The notes under the pieces: model-generated
Told to the model about the DNA's origin: nothing
Seen by the model: only the letters and a program-made list of their open reading frames with translations
Database searches by the model: none
Source of the DNA: Colias croceus
Taxonomy: Eukaryota > Arthropoda > Insecta > Lepidoptera > Pieridae
Assembly: GCF_905220415.1 (NCBI RefSeq)
Contig: NC_059556.1
Location: 7,886,501-7,950,500, forward strand
Direction of reading: 5' to 3'
Length of the DNA: 64,000 nt
Shown: positions 10,119-20,365 of the stretch, in pieces
Position numbering within the stretch: position 1 is the stretch's first letter
Layout: the number at the start of each line of letters is the position of its first letter
Made by a program: the position numbers and the translations under genes

Positions 10119-10540
10119 TATACTAAAGCACAGAATACATAATAGTAGCTAAACGCTACAGAACGGACACTCTCCGCCTCCCGCCAAAATTAAACACTTA
10201 CCTCACCCCGCACGATCAGACATGTTATGGTACCCATTTCCCCGCAAGGACGATACCAACGACGTCTTTAGACGAAACGCAACGAAGATTGACAACATTA
10301 ATCAAATTGACTTAAAGCAATTTTATTATTTTGGATTTGTGATTATCGTTTTTCGTAGAAAATGGTTAGATATTGTGCTGTTTACGGATGTATTTCATCA
10401 GAAAAACGCGAATTTTTTTTTACGCTAGTCACAAATGTGCCAACCATAAAGAGTTTACACACACATTTGCAGTCTCTACAGTGTGACTGTCAAAACTATA
10501 ATTTTGTATGGAGTGTCCGGGGTGTGACTAAAGTATAGAA
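10119..10540. other. Possible transposon or gene fragment with a THAP-like start
   Basis: An ATG at 10362 opens MVRYCAVYGC, which resembles the first residues of a THAP zinc-binding domain (C-x(2-4)-C spacing), but the following residues do not continue the domain. The stretch is bounded by TTCTATACT (10119) and its complement (about 10535), each followed inward by GGACACTC at unequal distance. It could be a worn DNA transposon with a THAP-type transposase, or coincidence. Confidence 0.25.
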
Positions 10541-10604
10541 TTTGATTTTTTAAATAGTTATTTTTCGAACAATATCTTGAACCAAGTCAGCCAAGAATTG
10601 ATCT

Positions 10605-11364
10605 CTAAACTACAGATACTAGTACTAACTTTATCACACAGGCTTTCGGGTCCATCGACAGTAGGAAGCTGTTAAGACTGTTCTCACAGTTCATGTACGC
10701 CATGCCAGCGCCGAGACCACCTCCAATATACATGGGCCACTTCTTGAAGCTGTGTAGGAAGAAACTGCCCATCAGACTGCCTATTAGAAGACCTGTTACT
10801 GGAAAGAAGAAAATAAGTTTTATAATAATTTGTTTCGATTGAATATAGTTTTTAAGAGATAAAATAATATTCGATAAAAAGTTTGATTTTATTTTAAGTG
10901 GCACACTAAATATTATAAATATCGTATTTGTGAATTCGTTATTCGTTTTGTTTTTAAATTGTAAGTATTTCTTACAACTCGGATATTGTATTTTTGATAG
11001 TTTATATTATATTCAGTAAATTCACATTACGTAAATATACAGTTAAAAATGTTTTTTTTTTCAAGAAAAAGATAATTGATATCTTCATTCAGTATTTAAT
11101 TTTTCTTGTTACATATCAACGGTGGAAAAGTACGTCTTGATTAAACTGAGCGTTTAAGCATAATATCATGACTAGTATACTGTTCATCTAATATCTAATT
11201 GATTAGTTGGTGCTATCTTTATTCAAGGGATATCCTGACCTGTCAGCCAGAAACTATTATCAATACAAATTAAATACAATATAATATTTACCAGTTTTTA
11301 CGCCAAAATCAAGGAAACAGGCGGAGTATCTCTCTTCGAAGTCCCTTTTATCCGGTTTTGGCAT
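10605..11364 (-). CDS. Mic10: MIC10 family protein (MICOS complex subunit), two coding exons
   Basis: MIC10 shapes mitochondrial crista junctions in the inner membrane, forming oligomers through glycine motifs in two short helices. Exon 1 is 11292-11364 (ATG at 11362-11364, G at -3) and ends ACTG before a GTAAAT donor. Exon 2 is 10605-10798, behind an acceptor TTCTTCTTTCCAG, with stop TAG at 10605-10607. The 493-bp intron splits a Val codon. The joined product is 88 residues (human 78). The N-terminal part has the polar lead with a Cys in FEERYSACFLDFG. Helix 1 is about residues 25-42 with TGLLIGSLMG. A basic loop HSFKKWP follows, then helix 2 with GGGLGAGMAYMNC, matching the family's glycine repeat and conserved MAY-NC. 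The tail after DPKAC is my least certain part. No frame damage is seen. It is the only protein-coding host gene I can support. Confidence 0.88.
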
Positions 11365-11372
11365 CCCTGATC

Positions 11373-11378
11373 TTACAT
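11373..11378 (-). promoter_or_regulatory. Minimal start-stop upstream ORF before Mic10
   Basis: ATGTAA lies nine bases upstream of the Mic10 start codon on the minus strand. If it is in the transcript, this one-codon ORF could damp or stall initiation at the real start. Whether it is transcribed depends on an unknown start site. Confidence 0.3.
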
Positions 11379-11393
11379 TACACTTGCCCGCAC

Positions 11394-11400
11394 TTTTATA
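11394..11400 (-). promoter_or_regulatory. TATA-like box upstream of Mic10
   Basis: TATAAAA lies about 30 bases upstream of the Mic10 ATG on the minus strand, followed by a short GC-richer stretch (GTGCGGGCAAGTG). It could place the start site almost at the ATG. In AT-rich DNA such matches are common, so this is tentative. Confidence 0.25.
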
Positions 11401-11533
11401 AATTTTATTGTTTACAAAAATATCCAATGATTGACATTACTGATTTTTTTCTTCTTCTGAATATAGCCAGTCGCATATGAAAACTATTTTGATAGCTACT
11501 AAATTAGATAAGGAAATCTCATTTATATTATTC

Positions 11534-11775
11534 ACTAGCCTTCCACCCGCAGCTTCGCTCGCGCATCAAAGAAAAACCCGCATAGTTCCCGTTCCCGTGG
11601 GATTTCCGGAATAAAACCTATCCTATGTCCCGGGATAAAAAGTAGCCTATGTCCTTTCTCGGGTATCAAAATATCTCTATACCAAATTTCATGCAAATTG
11701 GTTCAGTAGTTAAGGCGTGATTGAGTAACAGACAGACAGACAGAGTTACTTTCGCATTTATAATATAAGTATGGA
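11534..11775 (-). mobile_element. Helitron-like non-autonomous element, family A
   Basis: The 5' TC is at 11774-11775 after a host A; the 3' end GGAAGGCTAGT is at 11534. It carries the tandem CTGTCTGTCTGT near the 5' end and the hairpin GCGAGCGAAGCTGCGGG. It lies about 170 bases upstream of the Mic10 start, so it could affect that promoter. Confidence 0.8.
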
Positions 11776-12025
11776 TTTTCCATAGAGTTGTTCAAGCCTA
11801 AACGCATTATAATGAGGTGTCCCAAGCTTAAGGGATTACTGTCCTTGACACTAATACCCAAACATAATTAATACAACTAATTATTAACTTCAATCAATTG
11901 GATTGTCACGCTGATTGCATTCAATTAAGTCGGAATTACCTATTTTAATTGATTTAGTGGAAATTGATAATTTTATAATTTATGCTTTCTAATTTCTTAA
12001 CTGTAATATGTAAAAATAAATAATG

Positions 12026-12212
12026 CTAGCTTACCGCCCGCGGCTTCGCCCGCATTGTCTAAAACCTAATAAATTATATTCTAAAACCTTCGTTTTGAAT
12101 CACTCTATCTATTAAAAAAAACCGCATCAAAATCTGTTGTGTAGTTTTAAAGATTTAAGCATACGAAGCGACATAGGGACAGAGAAAGCAACTTTGTTTT
12201 ATACTATGTAGG
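12026..12212 (-). mobile_element. Helitron-like non-autonomous element, family E
   Basis: On the minus strand it reads ATAGTATAAAACAAAG ... GCGGTAAGCTAG. Nearly the same body is at 27343-27530 and 50858-51046. The 3' hairpin GCGGGCGAAGCCGCGGGCGG is intact; the 5' end has drifted. Confidence 0.75.
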
Positions 12213-12384
12213 TAGTAATAGAATTACCTCTTCCAGGGCTTTAATATTGTAGTATTTGTTTTATAATAATTATAGTGACGAGCTTGTTTCGAATATCAAA
12301 TTGAATATGTAAACATTGCAAAATTCTAATTCAAACTCAAGTAAATCTTTCAACCAGAATTATTCAGCGAATTAACAATGGATG

Positions 12385-13678
12385 TTATCCAACACGCGAT
12401 AAGTACGACTTAGCCTACAAAAAGTATACGAAAATTTTGGAAAAGTGGCAATTTATTTTTCAACATAGTCTCCTTTTAGTTCGATACACCTAGCCCAGCG
12501 ATGCTCCAACTTTTTTAACCCGTCCGAAAAAGTAGGTTTTCTCAAACTCTGCAAAATAGGCCTCCGTGGCAGCGATAACCTCCTCATTTCATCCATATCT
12601 ATTCCCGGCGAGGGATTTTTTCAGATTAGGAAACAGAAAGAAGTCACCAGGGGTCAAGTCTGGAGAATACGGTGGATGAGGCAGCAATTCGTAGCGTAAT
12701 TCGACCAATTTGGCCATGGCAACGGCAGACGTGTGAACTGGTGCGTTGTCGTGGTGAAACAACACCTTTTTCTTAGCCAGATGGTGTCGTTTTTTCTTTA
12801 ATTCGGCGTCGAATCGGTCCAATAAATCGGCATAGTAAAGCCTTGTAATTGGTTTACCCTTCTCGAGGTAATCGATGTAGATAACTCCTTGTGAATCCCA
12901 GAAAAGGTGGCCATAACTTTTCCGGCCGATTTTACAGTTTTCGCCTTCTTTGGATTTATTCCCCGGTATGGATCCATTGTTTTGATTGCTCCTTGGTCTC
13001 TGGTGTGTATCAGTGAATCCAGGTTTCATCGACCGTCACAAAACGACGCAAAATCTCCCCTAGATTCCGCTTAAACAGCGCCAAACACGTCTCCGACGTG
13101 GACTCACGGTTGCGCTTGTTTTCCGGTGTGAGTAAATGCGGCACCCATCGCGCCGACAGCTTTCTCATGCCGAGTTCCCCGTGAAGAATATGATTGACTG
13201 TTCCTTCTTAAATGCCTACAGTCTCAGCTAGCTCCCGAACCTTCAATCGGCGATCTGTCAATACGAGATCATGGATTTTTTTATTGTTTTCCTCCATAGC
13301 AGCTGTTTTTGGTGCACCTGGACGTGGTTCATCAAAAACCGATGTACGGCCACGTGCAAACTCGTTGAACCGATTCTTGACGGTGGCTATCGTTGGAAAA
13401 GAGTCACCGTACACAGCATCCAAGCGGTCTTTGATTTCGATACGCTCTTTCCCGTCCAAAAATAGGAATCGAATCACCGAACGATATTGCTCTTTTTCCA
13501 TTTTTGTAAAACCGATCGACACGTTCGCTTCCATAGGTTGTCAAATTAAAACAAATGAAGGGATTGGAATGAAAATTAAAAAAAATACTTAAAAAAGAAT
13601 GAGCTACATTGTGGTAAACCTATTTTGAAACAATAGCGCCCCCTGGTGATGAGGCTAGGTACTTATTGAATGCACCAG
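12385..13678 (-). mobile_element. Mariner-type DNA transposon, full length but dead
   Basis: An element of about 1.3 kb with imperfect terminal inverted repeats: ATAAGTACGACTTAGCC near 12398 and, on the other strand, AATAAGTACCTAGCC near 13660. TA dinucleotides sit beside each end. It encloses a single transposase relic on the minus strand (12453-13534). The length and layout are those of intact mariner elements, so it inserted whole and then decayed in place. Confidence 0.8.
12453..13534 (-). pseudogene. Mariner transposase, inactivated
   Basis: Mariner transposase cuts and joins the element at TA sites. The N-terminal helix-turn-helix region reads from the ATG at 13534 (MEANVSIGFTKMEKEQYRSV) to a TAA after ETVGI (near 13205). 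The same frame then continues through VPHLLTPENKR to TVDETWIH, holding the first catalytic Asp, and stops at a TGA. The middle needs at least two frame changes. The catalytic part returns in the frame of 12589-13029 with FHHDNAPVHTS (second Asp) and PPYSPDLTPGDFF (third Asp), the DD34D signature. A further stop follows AGNRYG near 12590 and a one-base shift precedes the C-terminal end at 12453. With three stops and several frameshifts it cannot be active. Confidence 0.88.
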
Positions 13679-13679
13679 G

Positions 13680-14105
13680 TATATATTGTTGTAAAAATAA
13701 TGGATCTTTTTATGCTTTCAGAAAACAAGCTTCTAAGTTTCAGCGACACGTTATTGCTGTATTTGATTTGAAAGGCGTTGGAAACAACGACGCTTCATCT
13801 TGATAAAATCACTGTAAATAATATCTTATTTAATAAATTTCTTTATTTAAACTCTTAACTGCTTTTTATTTAGGTATATACTTTTTATTTGTACCTACTA
13901 AAAAATACGGCTTACTTATGAGATATATAAGTACCTAAAAGGTAAAATCTAGCTTATTCTGTATTTAAATTTTATATTGTGTTGATATAAAATTAAAGAC
14001 ACGTCAAATAAGTTCACAAGATCCGAATAAATATTAAATGGCGAAACGACCCAAAGGGGATCTTGCGTTTCGCGCCTTAGCGCCCAGATTAAATCTTATC
14101 AATTA
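13680..14105. other. AT-rich spacer, nothing assigned
   Basis: I see no gene, RNA or repeat here. Confidence 0.5.
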
Positions 14106-14326
14106 TCATACTAATAATATTATAAATGCGAAAGTTTGTAAGTATGGATGTTTGTTACTCTTTCACGTAAAAACTACTGAACCGATTACAATGAAATTTA
14201 GCACACATATAGAGGGTAACTTGGATTAACACATAGGATAGTTTTTATCCCGGAAATCCTACGGGAACGGGAACTGTGCGGGTTTTCCTTTGCAAACGCG
14301 GGCGAAGCCGCGGGCGGAAATCTAGT
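14106..14326 (+). mobile_element. Helitron-like non-autonomous element, family B, well preserved
   Basis: TC at 14106-14107 follows a host A, and CTAGT ends at 14326. The body ATTATAAATGCGAAAGTTTG ... ACCGATTACAATGAAA is shared with 4215 and 51572. An ORF beginning at 14038 merely runs into it. Confidence 0.82.
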
Positions 14327-16701
14327 AAAAAATAAAAAAACAAAGTATTCAATTTCTAATCGTAGACATCATCTTAATTTTATTAACATCCATTAAATTA
14401 AATTAAAATAACATCATTTCTCCAATGCTCTAATAAACTTTACCTACACCACACTACTTCATATAATATACCTAGGTATTCTTCATAAACCGCCTCTCTA
14501 TTACCAGTAGCCAAATCCAATACAGCTAACTAAATTGTAGTCAATCAGTATTCGGTACTAGTAATGGACAAAGGCATGCCTGGAGCTGGATAATTCTATC
14601 TGCATGTCTTATCAAAGCACCGATTGACTGTGATTGTAGATTATGATAGTATGTACTGAGATTAGACGTAGTTTCTCTGCAGTGTATGAGTTATCGATTC
14701 TATTGGGATAATTTTGTTAAGGACAACATTTTTCTTACGAATAATAATCTGGTACTTAAATTTATAATTAAACAAAAACATAATATAGATATTTTAAGAG
14801 TAGATTGTAAACGCTGCATATTTTGATACATAGAAGATGCATAAAAAACAATATTTTAATAAAAGTTTTACAGCATAGAATATATATAGATGTTAATTTA
14901 TGAAGATACGGATTTCCAATTTCGTTTCTCTAGGTTACTCATTTGATGATAATTGTACAAATATGACACGTTATACACAACATTAATTAAAAAATAAACA
15001 TATTGTTACAATATTCTTTAGTTTACAGTTCAATATAATATTCATAATTATTTAGAAGAGCACAAGGTTAATCTCCCCGCCCGTATCTATAACTTCATAA
15101 TTCACAATAATTGTCCATTATTTCGTGTATGTCAATCTCACTGATCTATTATTCCAAATATCCTGAAGCATGCCTTTGATGAATTGCCAACCGCCTCCAG
15201 CCCAATCCCTTTACCTTCTCAGCTAATAACTGCAGATCCAATGCTAATATCACTTAAGAAGTCCAAATAGCTTTAGGGGAAATCAACAATTAACCATACT
15301 TTTAATAAATTAGCATAATGTTAATGACAATATTGAGGGTATGTCTGTTTATTGTTTTTGTGATAAATATTAGCATATTACTTAATACCGGTATCAGGAG
15401 CATATTTTAAAGATAAATGAGGTATTTAAATGCCTTTTAGTAATTTTTATTCTTCGTTGATCTTTGATGTGTTATTTGTTATTAAACAACTCATAGTATG
15501 GATAGAACTTTTGGAAAACCTATCTATAGAAATACACGTATATTTAAGGTTTTTCTCTAGCGTCATGTTGTTATCTGACATTCCAGAATATCAAGTCGAA
15601 AAGATGCAAAAAGATAACTATTATCTTATAGTATTGTACTAATTGGAGTTTACTGATGCATAAAAAACACCATTTATATAGGTAACTATATATTATACAC
15701 TTGTACGTATGTATAATTTCTAAAAGAACAAAAACAATAAACTCAATTAATTCAGCATACTTCACTGGACAATACTCGTCCCTTTCATTTTAACTCTAAA
15801 TTAAAAATTCCTCTCCAAAAAGGGCAAAACCACACGTGAGACGCATTCTAATTATTATTAATAAGGACATATTACATGTGCGTTTTAGTAAAACCTTTTT
15901 GCAATTTTAACGCTTTATTAGTTTTTGTATTCCCTGATATTAATGAAAAGTTAAAATTAAATTACACGTAATTTGTACGTTGTTTTATAAATAATTTATT
16001 TATTAGGTTCAAGCTCTTATTATTTGAATATAATATATATATATTATGTATTGAATCGTAAAATAACTTATTAGCTGTTTCCGCGGTTTTACCCCTATTG
16101 CTCCAATCCTATAGTGTCTGTGGTGAGCGTGATAACAAAAAAGCCCATAGGTAGCCGTTCTCCATAAATTGACTATCTAACAGAGAAATAATTTTTCAAA
16201 TCGTACCCGTGGTTCCTGAGATTAGAGCATTAATGAAAACAAACATACTCTTCAGCTTTATAATATTCACTCTATAGATATTTTAACAAGTAGGTAACAT
16301 ATTTCGTATTGATGGAAAATTAAACTAATTACTTTTACACAATTAAGATATCTAAAATCTACGTAAAGTTCCTCATTAAGCCCTTTTGTGTATAAATGAA
16401 AGACAATGCCTCGAGTTACAGAGGAAGTCGTTAATACACTAATACTAATTAGTTTTGTCACCACACATAACTCAGAAAAGTAGAGTAGTTAAAATGTAGA
16501 ACAATTTTTAAATGTGTGAAATTTTATCGCAAAAACTTTGTAAAAGTTTCAAGAAACTGATTTTGAAAAAAGTATTCTAGTCTGTTAATTGGCAAAATAT
16601 ATACGATAGGACTTATTATGTAATGAAAAAAGTAAGATCAACATAATTAAAACATATTCAGCGTCTAGTAGGATAGAATATAAAATAAAAATGTATTAAC
16701 A
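14327..16701. other. AT-rich spacer of about 2.4 kb, nothing assigned
   Basis: No gene, RNA or dispersed repeat is recognised. A short (TA)n run lies near 16030-16045. ORFs at 15430, 15571 and 16267 are of chance length and lack motifs. Confidence 0.5.
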
Positions 16702-16965
16702 ACAAGTGATAACTGCGTTAAAAAACAACCGACTTCAAACTTGCACTTGCAACATTTACAAATACAGACAAAAATGCTCATAAAATAAAAACTACTGGGC
16801 CTATCCGAATAAAATTTTTATGGGACCAATTCGACACCATCCCGCATCGAACAAAAAGAATCACGTAAATCGGTTCAGAAACCTCGGAGTAATCGGTGTA
16901 CATACATAAAAAAAAAAACATACCGGCCGAATTCATAACCTCCTCCTTTTTTTGAAGTCGGTTAA
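16702..16965. mobile_element. MITE copy 2, ACCGACTTC terminal repeats
   Basis: Same family as 9714-9994, with the same left start CAAGTGATAACTGCG, the same right end GAAGTCGGTTAA and a shorter A-run. A few small indels are the main differences. Confidence 0.65.
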
Positions 16966-17749
16966 AAAATGGTACTTCTTAATCTTCTTCTACTTATCCC
17001 TTACCAATATTAGTACCATTTACTACTACAATACCACCTACAAAATATTGCATTTTCCTTTATGGGTAAATATTTTTCTCCAAAATTATTTCTAACGAGC
17101 AAAATAAACTCTCTATACAAATTTACTCTATGTTCCCACATTGTCACGTGCTTACAATCATTCGGTACATTTAATTCCATGGTTTTGAAAACAAAATCTC
17201 AACAATTATTTAGCCAAATTTAGACGTTTTCTGTGACAGACATACGAAACGGTGTTACGTAATTTATTACAATACCACACGGAGAGATTGGATCCGAATA
17301 TAGGTCAGGTTTATAAATACGTTTTATTGTTAGGATGAAGATTGTTTTATTTACTTAAGTAACTATTAATATTAATTTAGTTGCGTAAAAATAACATAAT
17401 ATTATAATGAGAAATTCGTAAACTTTGATCTAGATACTTCGTCAAATAAAGAGAAGCAAGATTTACTTCCACTGCTAAACAATTTTATAAGTTTTTGATT
17501 AGACCATACTTTATTTGGTTCCAGCCATATTGATGGATTTCCTAGGAACTACCTGAAAAACAGTAATTGCTAAAACTTTTCAGAAAACGTATTCTAAAGA
17601 AGAAAATAATTAAAATTTAAGAAGTACCCAGAGAATTCTATCCACTAAATAGTATATAATTGTATAGAGATATGCTGCCGCTGATTTTTTGTAGATAATG
17701 GTGTGTTCTAAAAAAATGTAGTATATCATTTTGTTCTATCATCAACAGT
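16966..17749. other. AT-rich spacer, nothing assigned
   Basis: I see no gene, RNA or repeat here. Confidence 0.5.
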
Positions 17750-17999
17750 TTTCGCAGCGCACGCGATGTAAGGTAGTTTTTTGATATTTTTTTCACACCT
17801 TGGATTACGTTATCGTAATTTTAGTAAGGATGCCTATTTTTTTTGAAAATGAAATATAGCCTATGTCACTCAGAAATGATGTAGCTTTCCAACAGTGAAA
17901 GAATTTTTCAAATCTGCCAAGTAGTTTCGGAGCCTATTCAATTCATACAAACAAACAAACAAAAAATCAAACCTTTCCTCTTTATAATATTTGTATAGA
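17750..17999 (-). mobile_element. Helitron-like element, 3'-truncated
   Basis: The 5' TC on the minus strand is at 17998-17999 after a host A. The body (GAAAGGTTTGA, then CTACTTGGCAGATTTGAAAA, then ATCGCGTGCGCTGCG) matches the first 210 bases or so of the copy at 24279-24598. The common hairpin end is missing. Confidence 0.55.
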
Positions 18000-18131
18000 T
18001 AACTAAAACAGAAGCTTTAACACCAATATAAAAACCGTAGATACAGCTTGAGATTTAATATATTCCTAGCTTACATAACCTAACTTAACCAAAATAATCA
18101 TAAAGTCATACTCACAGTGCATACGTTAATA

Positions 18132-18218
18132 GAGGATTTGAAGCCACCCCAATAAATCCCAAACAGATGAATTTCATGCAAATTCCTAGTTGTAAAGTCT
18201 CTCCCCGCTGAGCTATCA
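18132..18218 (-). other. tRNA-like relic (possible SINE head)
   Basis: On the minus strand, GATAGCTCAGCGGGGAGAG is a perfect match to an RNA polymerase III A box (TRGCNNAGNNGG). About 55 bases on, GTGGCTTCAAATCC is a near match to a B box (GGTTCGANTCC). The spacing is longer than in a tRNA and the acceptor stem does not pair, so it is not a working tRNA gene. A tRNA-derived SINE head is the likeliest origin. Confidence 0.4.
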
Positions 18219-18409
18219 AGCTGACGAGTTTTAGTGTGATTGAGATATTTCGTTAATGATTTATGTGTTCATATTTTTTGTCTTGTTTGGTTAAAAATGT
18301 TGCTATAAAATGCAAATTTCAGACAGCTGTGAAGTTTTGTGTGATGTATTCGATGTTAAGTTGGTCGAATTTCTGTGTATGAAAAGTAAATGGGAAATGT
18401 ATTGTTTTT

Positions 18410-18455
18410 TTTGAAGTGAAAATTCTTAATCGGGGTTGGAAAAAAATTTAGCAAT
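18410..18455 (+). mobile_element. Fragment of the GAAGTGAAAC MITE (type 2)
   Basis: TTGAAGTGAAAATTCTTAAT followed by CGGGGTTGGAAAAAAATTTA matches the left end of the copies at 36278 and 50314. The rest is absent. Confidence 0.6.
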
Positions 18456-19031
18456 ACATATTATTATAACCTTATCTAAGTTATAAACTCTCTGCAATTA
18501 TCCCGCAGAATAGCAATCTTCAAATCCTTCCTGTAACCGATCTAATTTTCCTACCACCCATTGCTCACAAAGGCCTCATAAAGAAAAGACTCAAATTTCC
18601 TCCAAATCCTCAATTTTTATGATCGAAGTGTTTCACACGAAATTACGTACAAATTGCGAGATTTATCGAATTGTCTCATCTGCAAGATCGGCTTACGAAT
18701 GCCCTCATCCAGTTTACGATGCACGTTTAAGCCACGTTTATAGTTCAGCTAATTTTATGTGCTCTGATTAGATGTCATGTATATGTATAATTTATATTGT
18801 AGTTGCTTCTTGCAATATAAATCCCGTAATTAGTTTTTAAATCCGTTTGTAATGAAGTAACTATATGAGTACCTATTGCTTGAAAATTTCAAAAATTACT
18901 GCTACGTTTTTAAAATCATCGGATTACAACAATCTGATGACTGGATCGATTATCCAAATTATTTTAAACATTACAAAGCTACATTACGGAAAATTATAGG
19001 TATAAATATCCTAGACGCGTGAATTCTGATG

Positions 19032-19063
<32 letters not shown>

Positions 19064-20256
19064 GATGTGATGAAAAAAGCTCAAATAAAGACATTATTCG
19101 GTCATTTAAAACCCAGAAAACTAAAGTAAAATTTGCGAGCCAACACAATGTTACAACCAAATTCCGCAATTAATCCCAATGCAACTAAGTACTTATAATG
19201 TATTAGTTCGCGTAAAACGAATGTAAACAAACCATAAAATTCTTATCTCAAACTTTGCTTGCAAGATCAACTAAACAAGACCTAGCAAACTTACAACTTC
19301 AGTATAGCAACACTAACTCACTCAAAAATAAACCTTATTTTCTTCGCATAAGGGTGTTGTAACAAAAACGAGAGGAGATAAAAATTTTGTCTTGTAAGTA
19401 CAGTGTGTCAACCGATAGGGATTAGGGAGCAAAATGCATTAGGTTGTAACTTTTACGAGTATGCAAATATAACTGTACTGGGCTGTAAAATTTAAGCCTT
19501 GACATGTAACGATCGTGTTGTCAGATTACATTTTGTTATTGGCTCCCTGATTAGCCATAAAAATAAATATATTGGAGCAGATTACGTCGAATATCACTTC
19601 ACAGATAATATGTTTTAGATCTCTTAGACGTATATTGAAATGAAATGATATGAAGTGATATTATTCATCATGATCAGTTTATCAGACCTATAGACTTGCT
19701 GAATATTTTTTTAAGTAAAATGGATTACGAATTATACAAAATAACGAGTATTTTTGTAAAATATTTCTAGTTGTATTAGCAAAACATTTTTTATCATTAT
19801 AAAGCACCAAAAATATTATAAAACTAATTAGAAATCTAATAAAAAGCAGTAAAACAAATAGACATCGTACTGCCACAATAAAACCGATACAATAATAATG
19901 AACGAACACGCCTCAAATTATCTAATGACTGCCCATTAACTTTGCTAATAACTGACCAATACGGAAATCAAATAAAGCTCAAATTAAACCCATCATCAAT
20001 TTAAATTACATACATTAGTCTTCAAAACCCTAACGGATATCACTGTCAAATTGTCAACATATAATTAAAAAAAAAACACAATCACAACCTATCTTCATCA
20101 ATTGTTGAATTTGTAAAACCAACGCTTTTTAGGGTACCGTATAGACAATTATACTAGGACGTTTTAATACAAATATTTTTTTTCTCTTCGCAATCTAGTA
20201 TTATGAGAAGCAAGTGCTTTAGAGTTGTGTATTTGACTGTAATTAATTAATGGAAA
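18456..20256. other. AT-rich spacer of about 1.8 kb with a long T-run
   Basis: A run of about 28 Ts lies at 19032-19059, possibly the poly(A) tail of a minus-strand retroelement, but nothing recognisable lies beside it. No gene is seen. Confidence 0.45.
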
Positions 20257-20365
20257 TTATTGGACATTATTGTCCAATAATTATTAATTATTGTACAATA
20301 ATTATTCATATATATCCATACACTCACTACATATAATCCAATAATTATTAATTATTGTACAATAA
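20257..20365. repeat. Hairpin followed by a 29-bp direct repeat
   Basis: TTATTGGACA-TTAT-TGTCCAATAA at 20257-20280 is a perfect hairpin. Its last bases begin a 29-base unit (20273-20301) built on TCCAATAATTATTAATTATT and GTACAATAA, which is repeated exactly at 20337-20365 after 35 bases. AT-rich and without coding potential. Confidence 0.7.

Noticed and set aside
20273..20365. Spaced direct repeat that could suggest a CRISPR-like array
   Set aside because: Only two units, AT-rich, in eukaryotic sequence with no cas genes.
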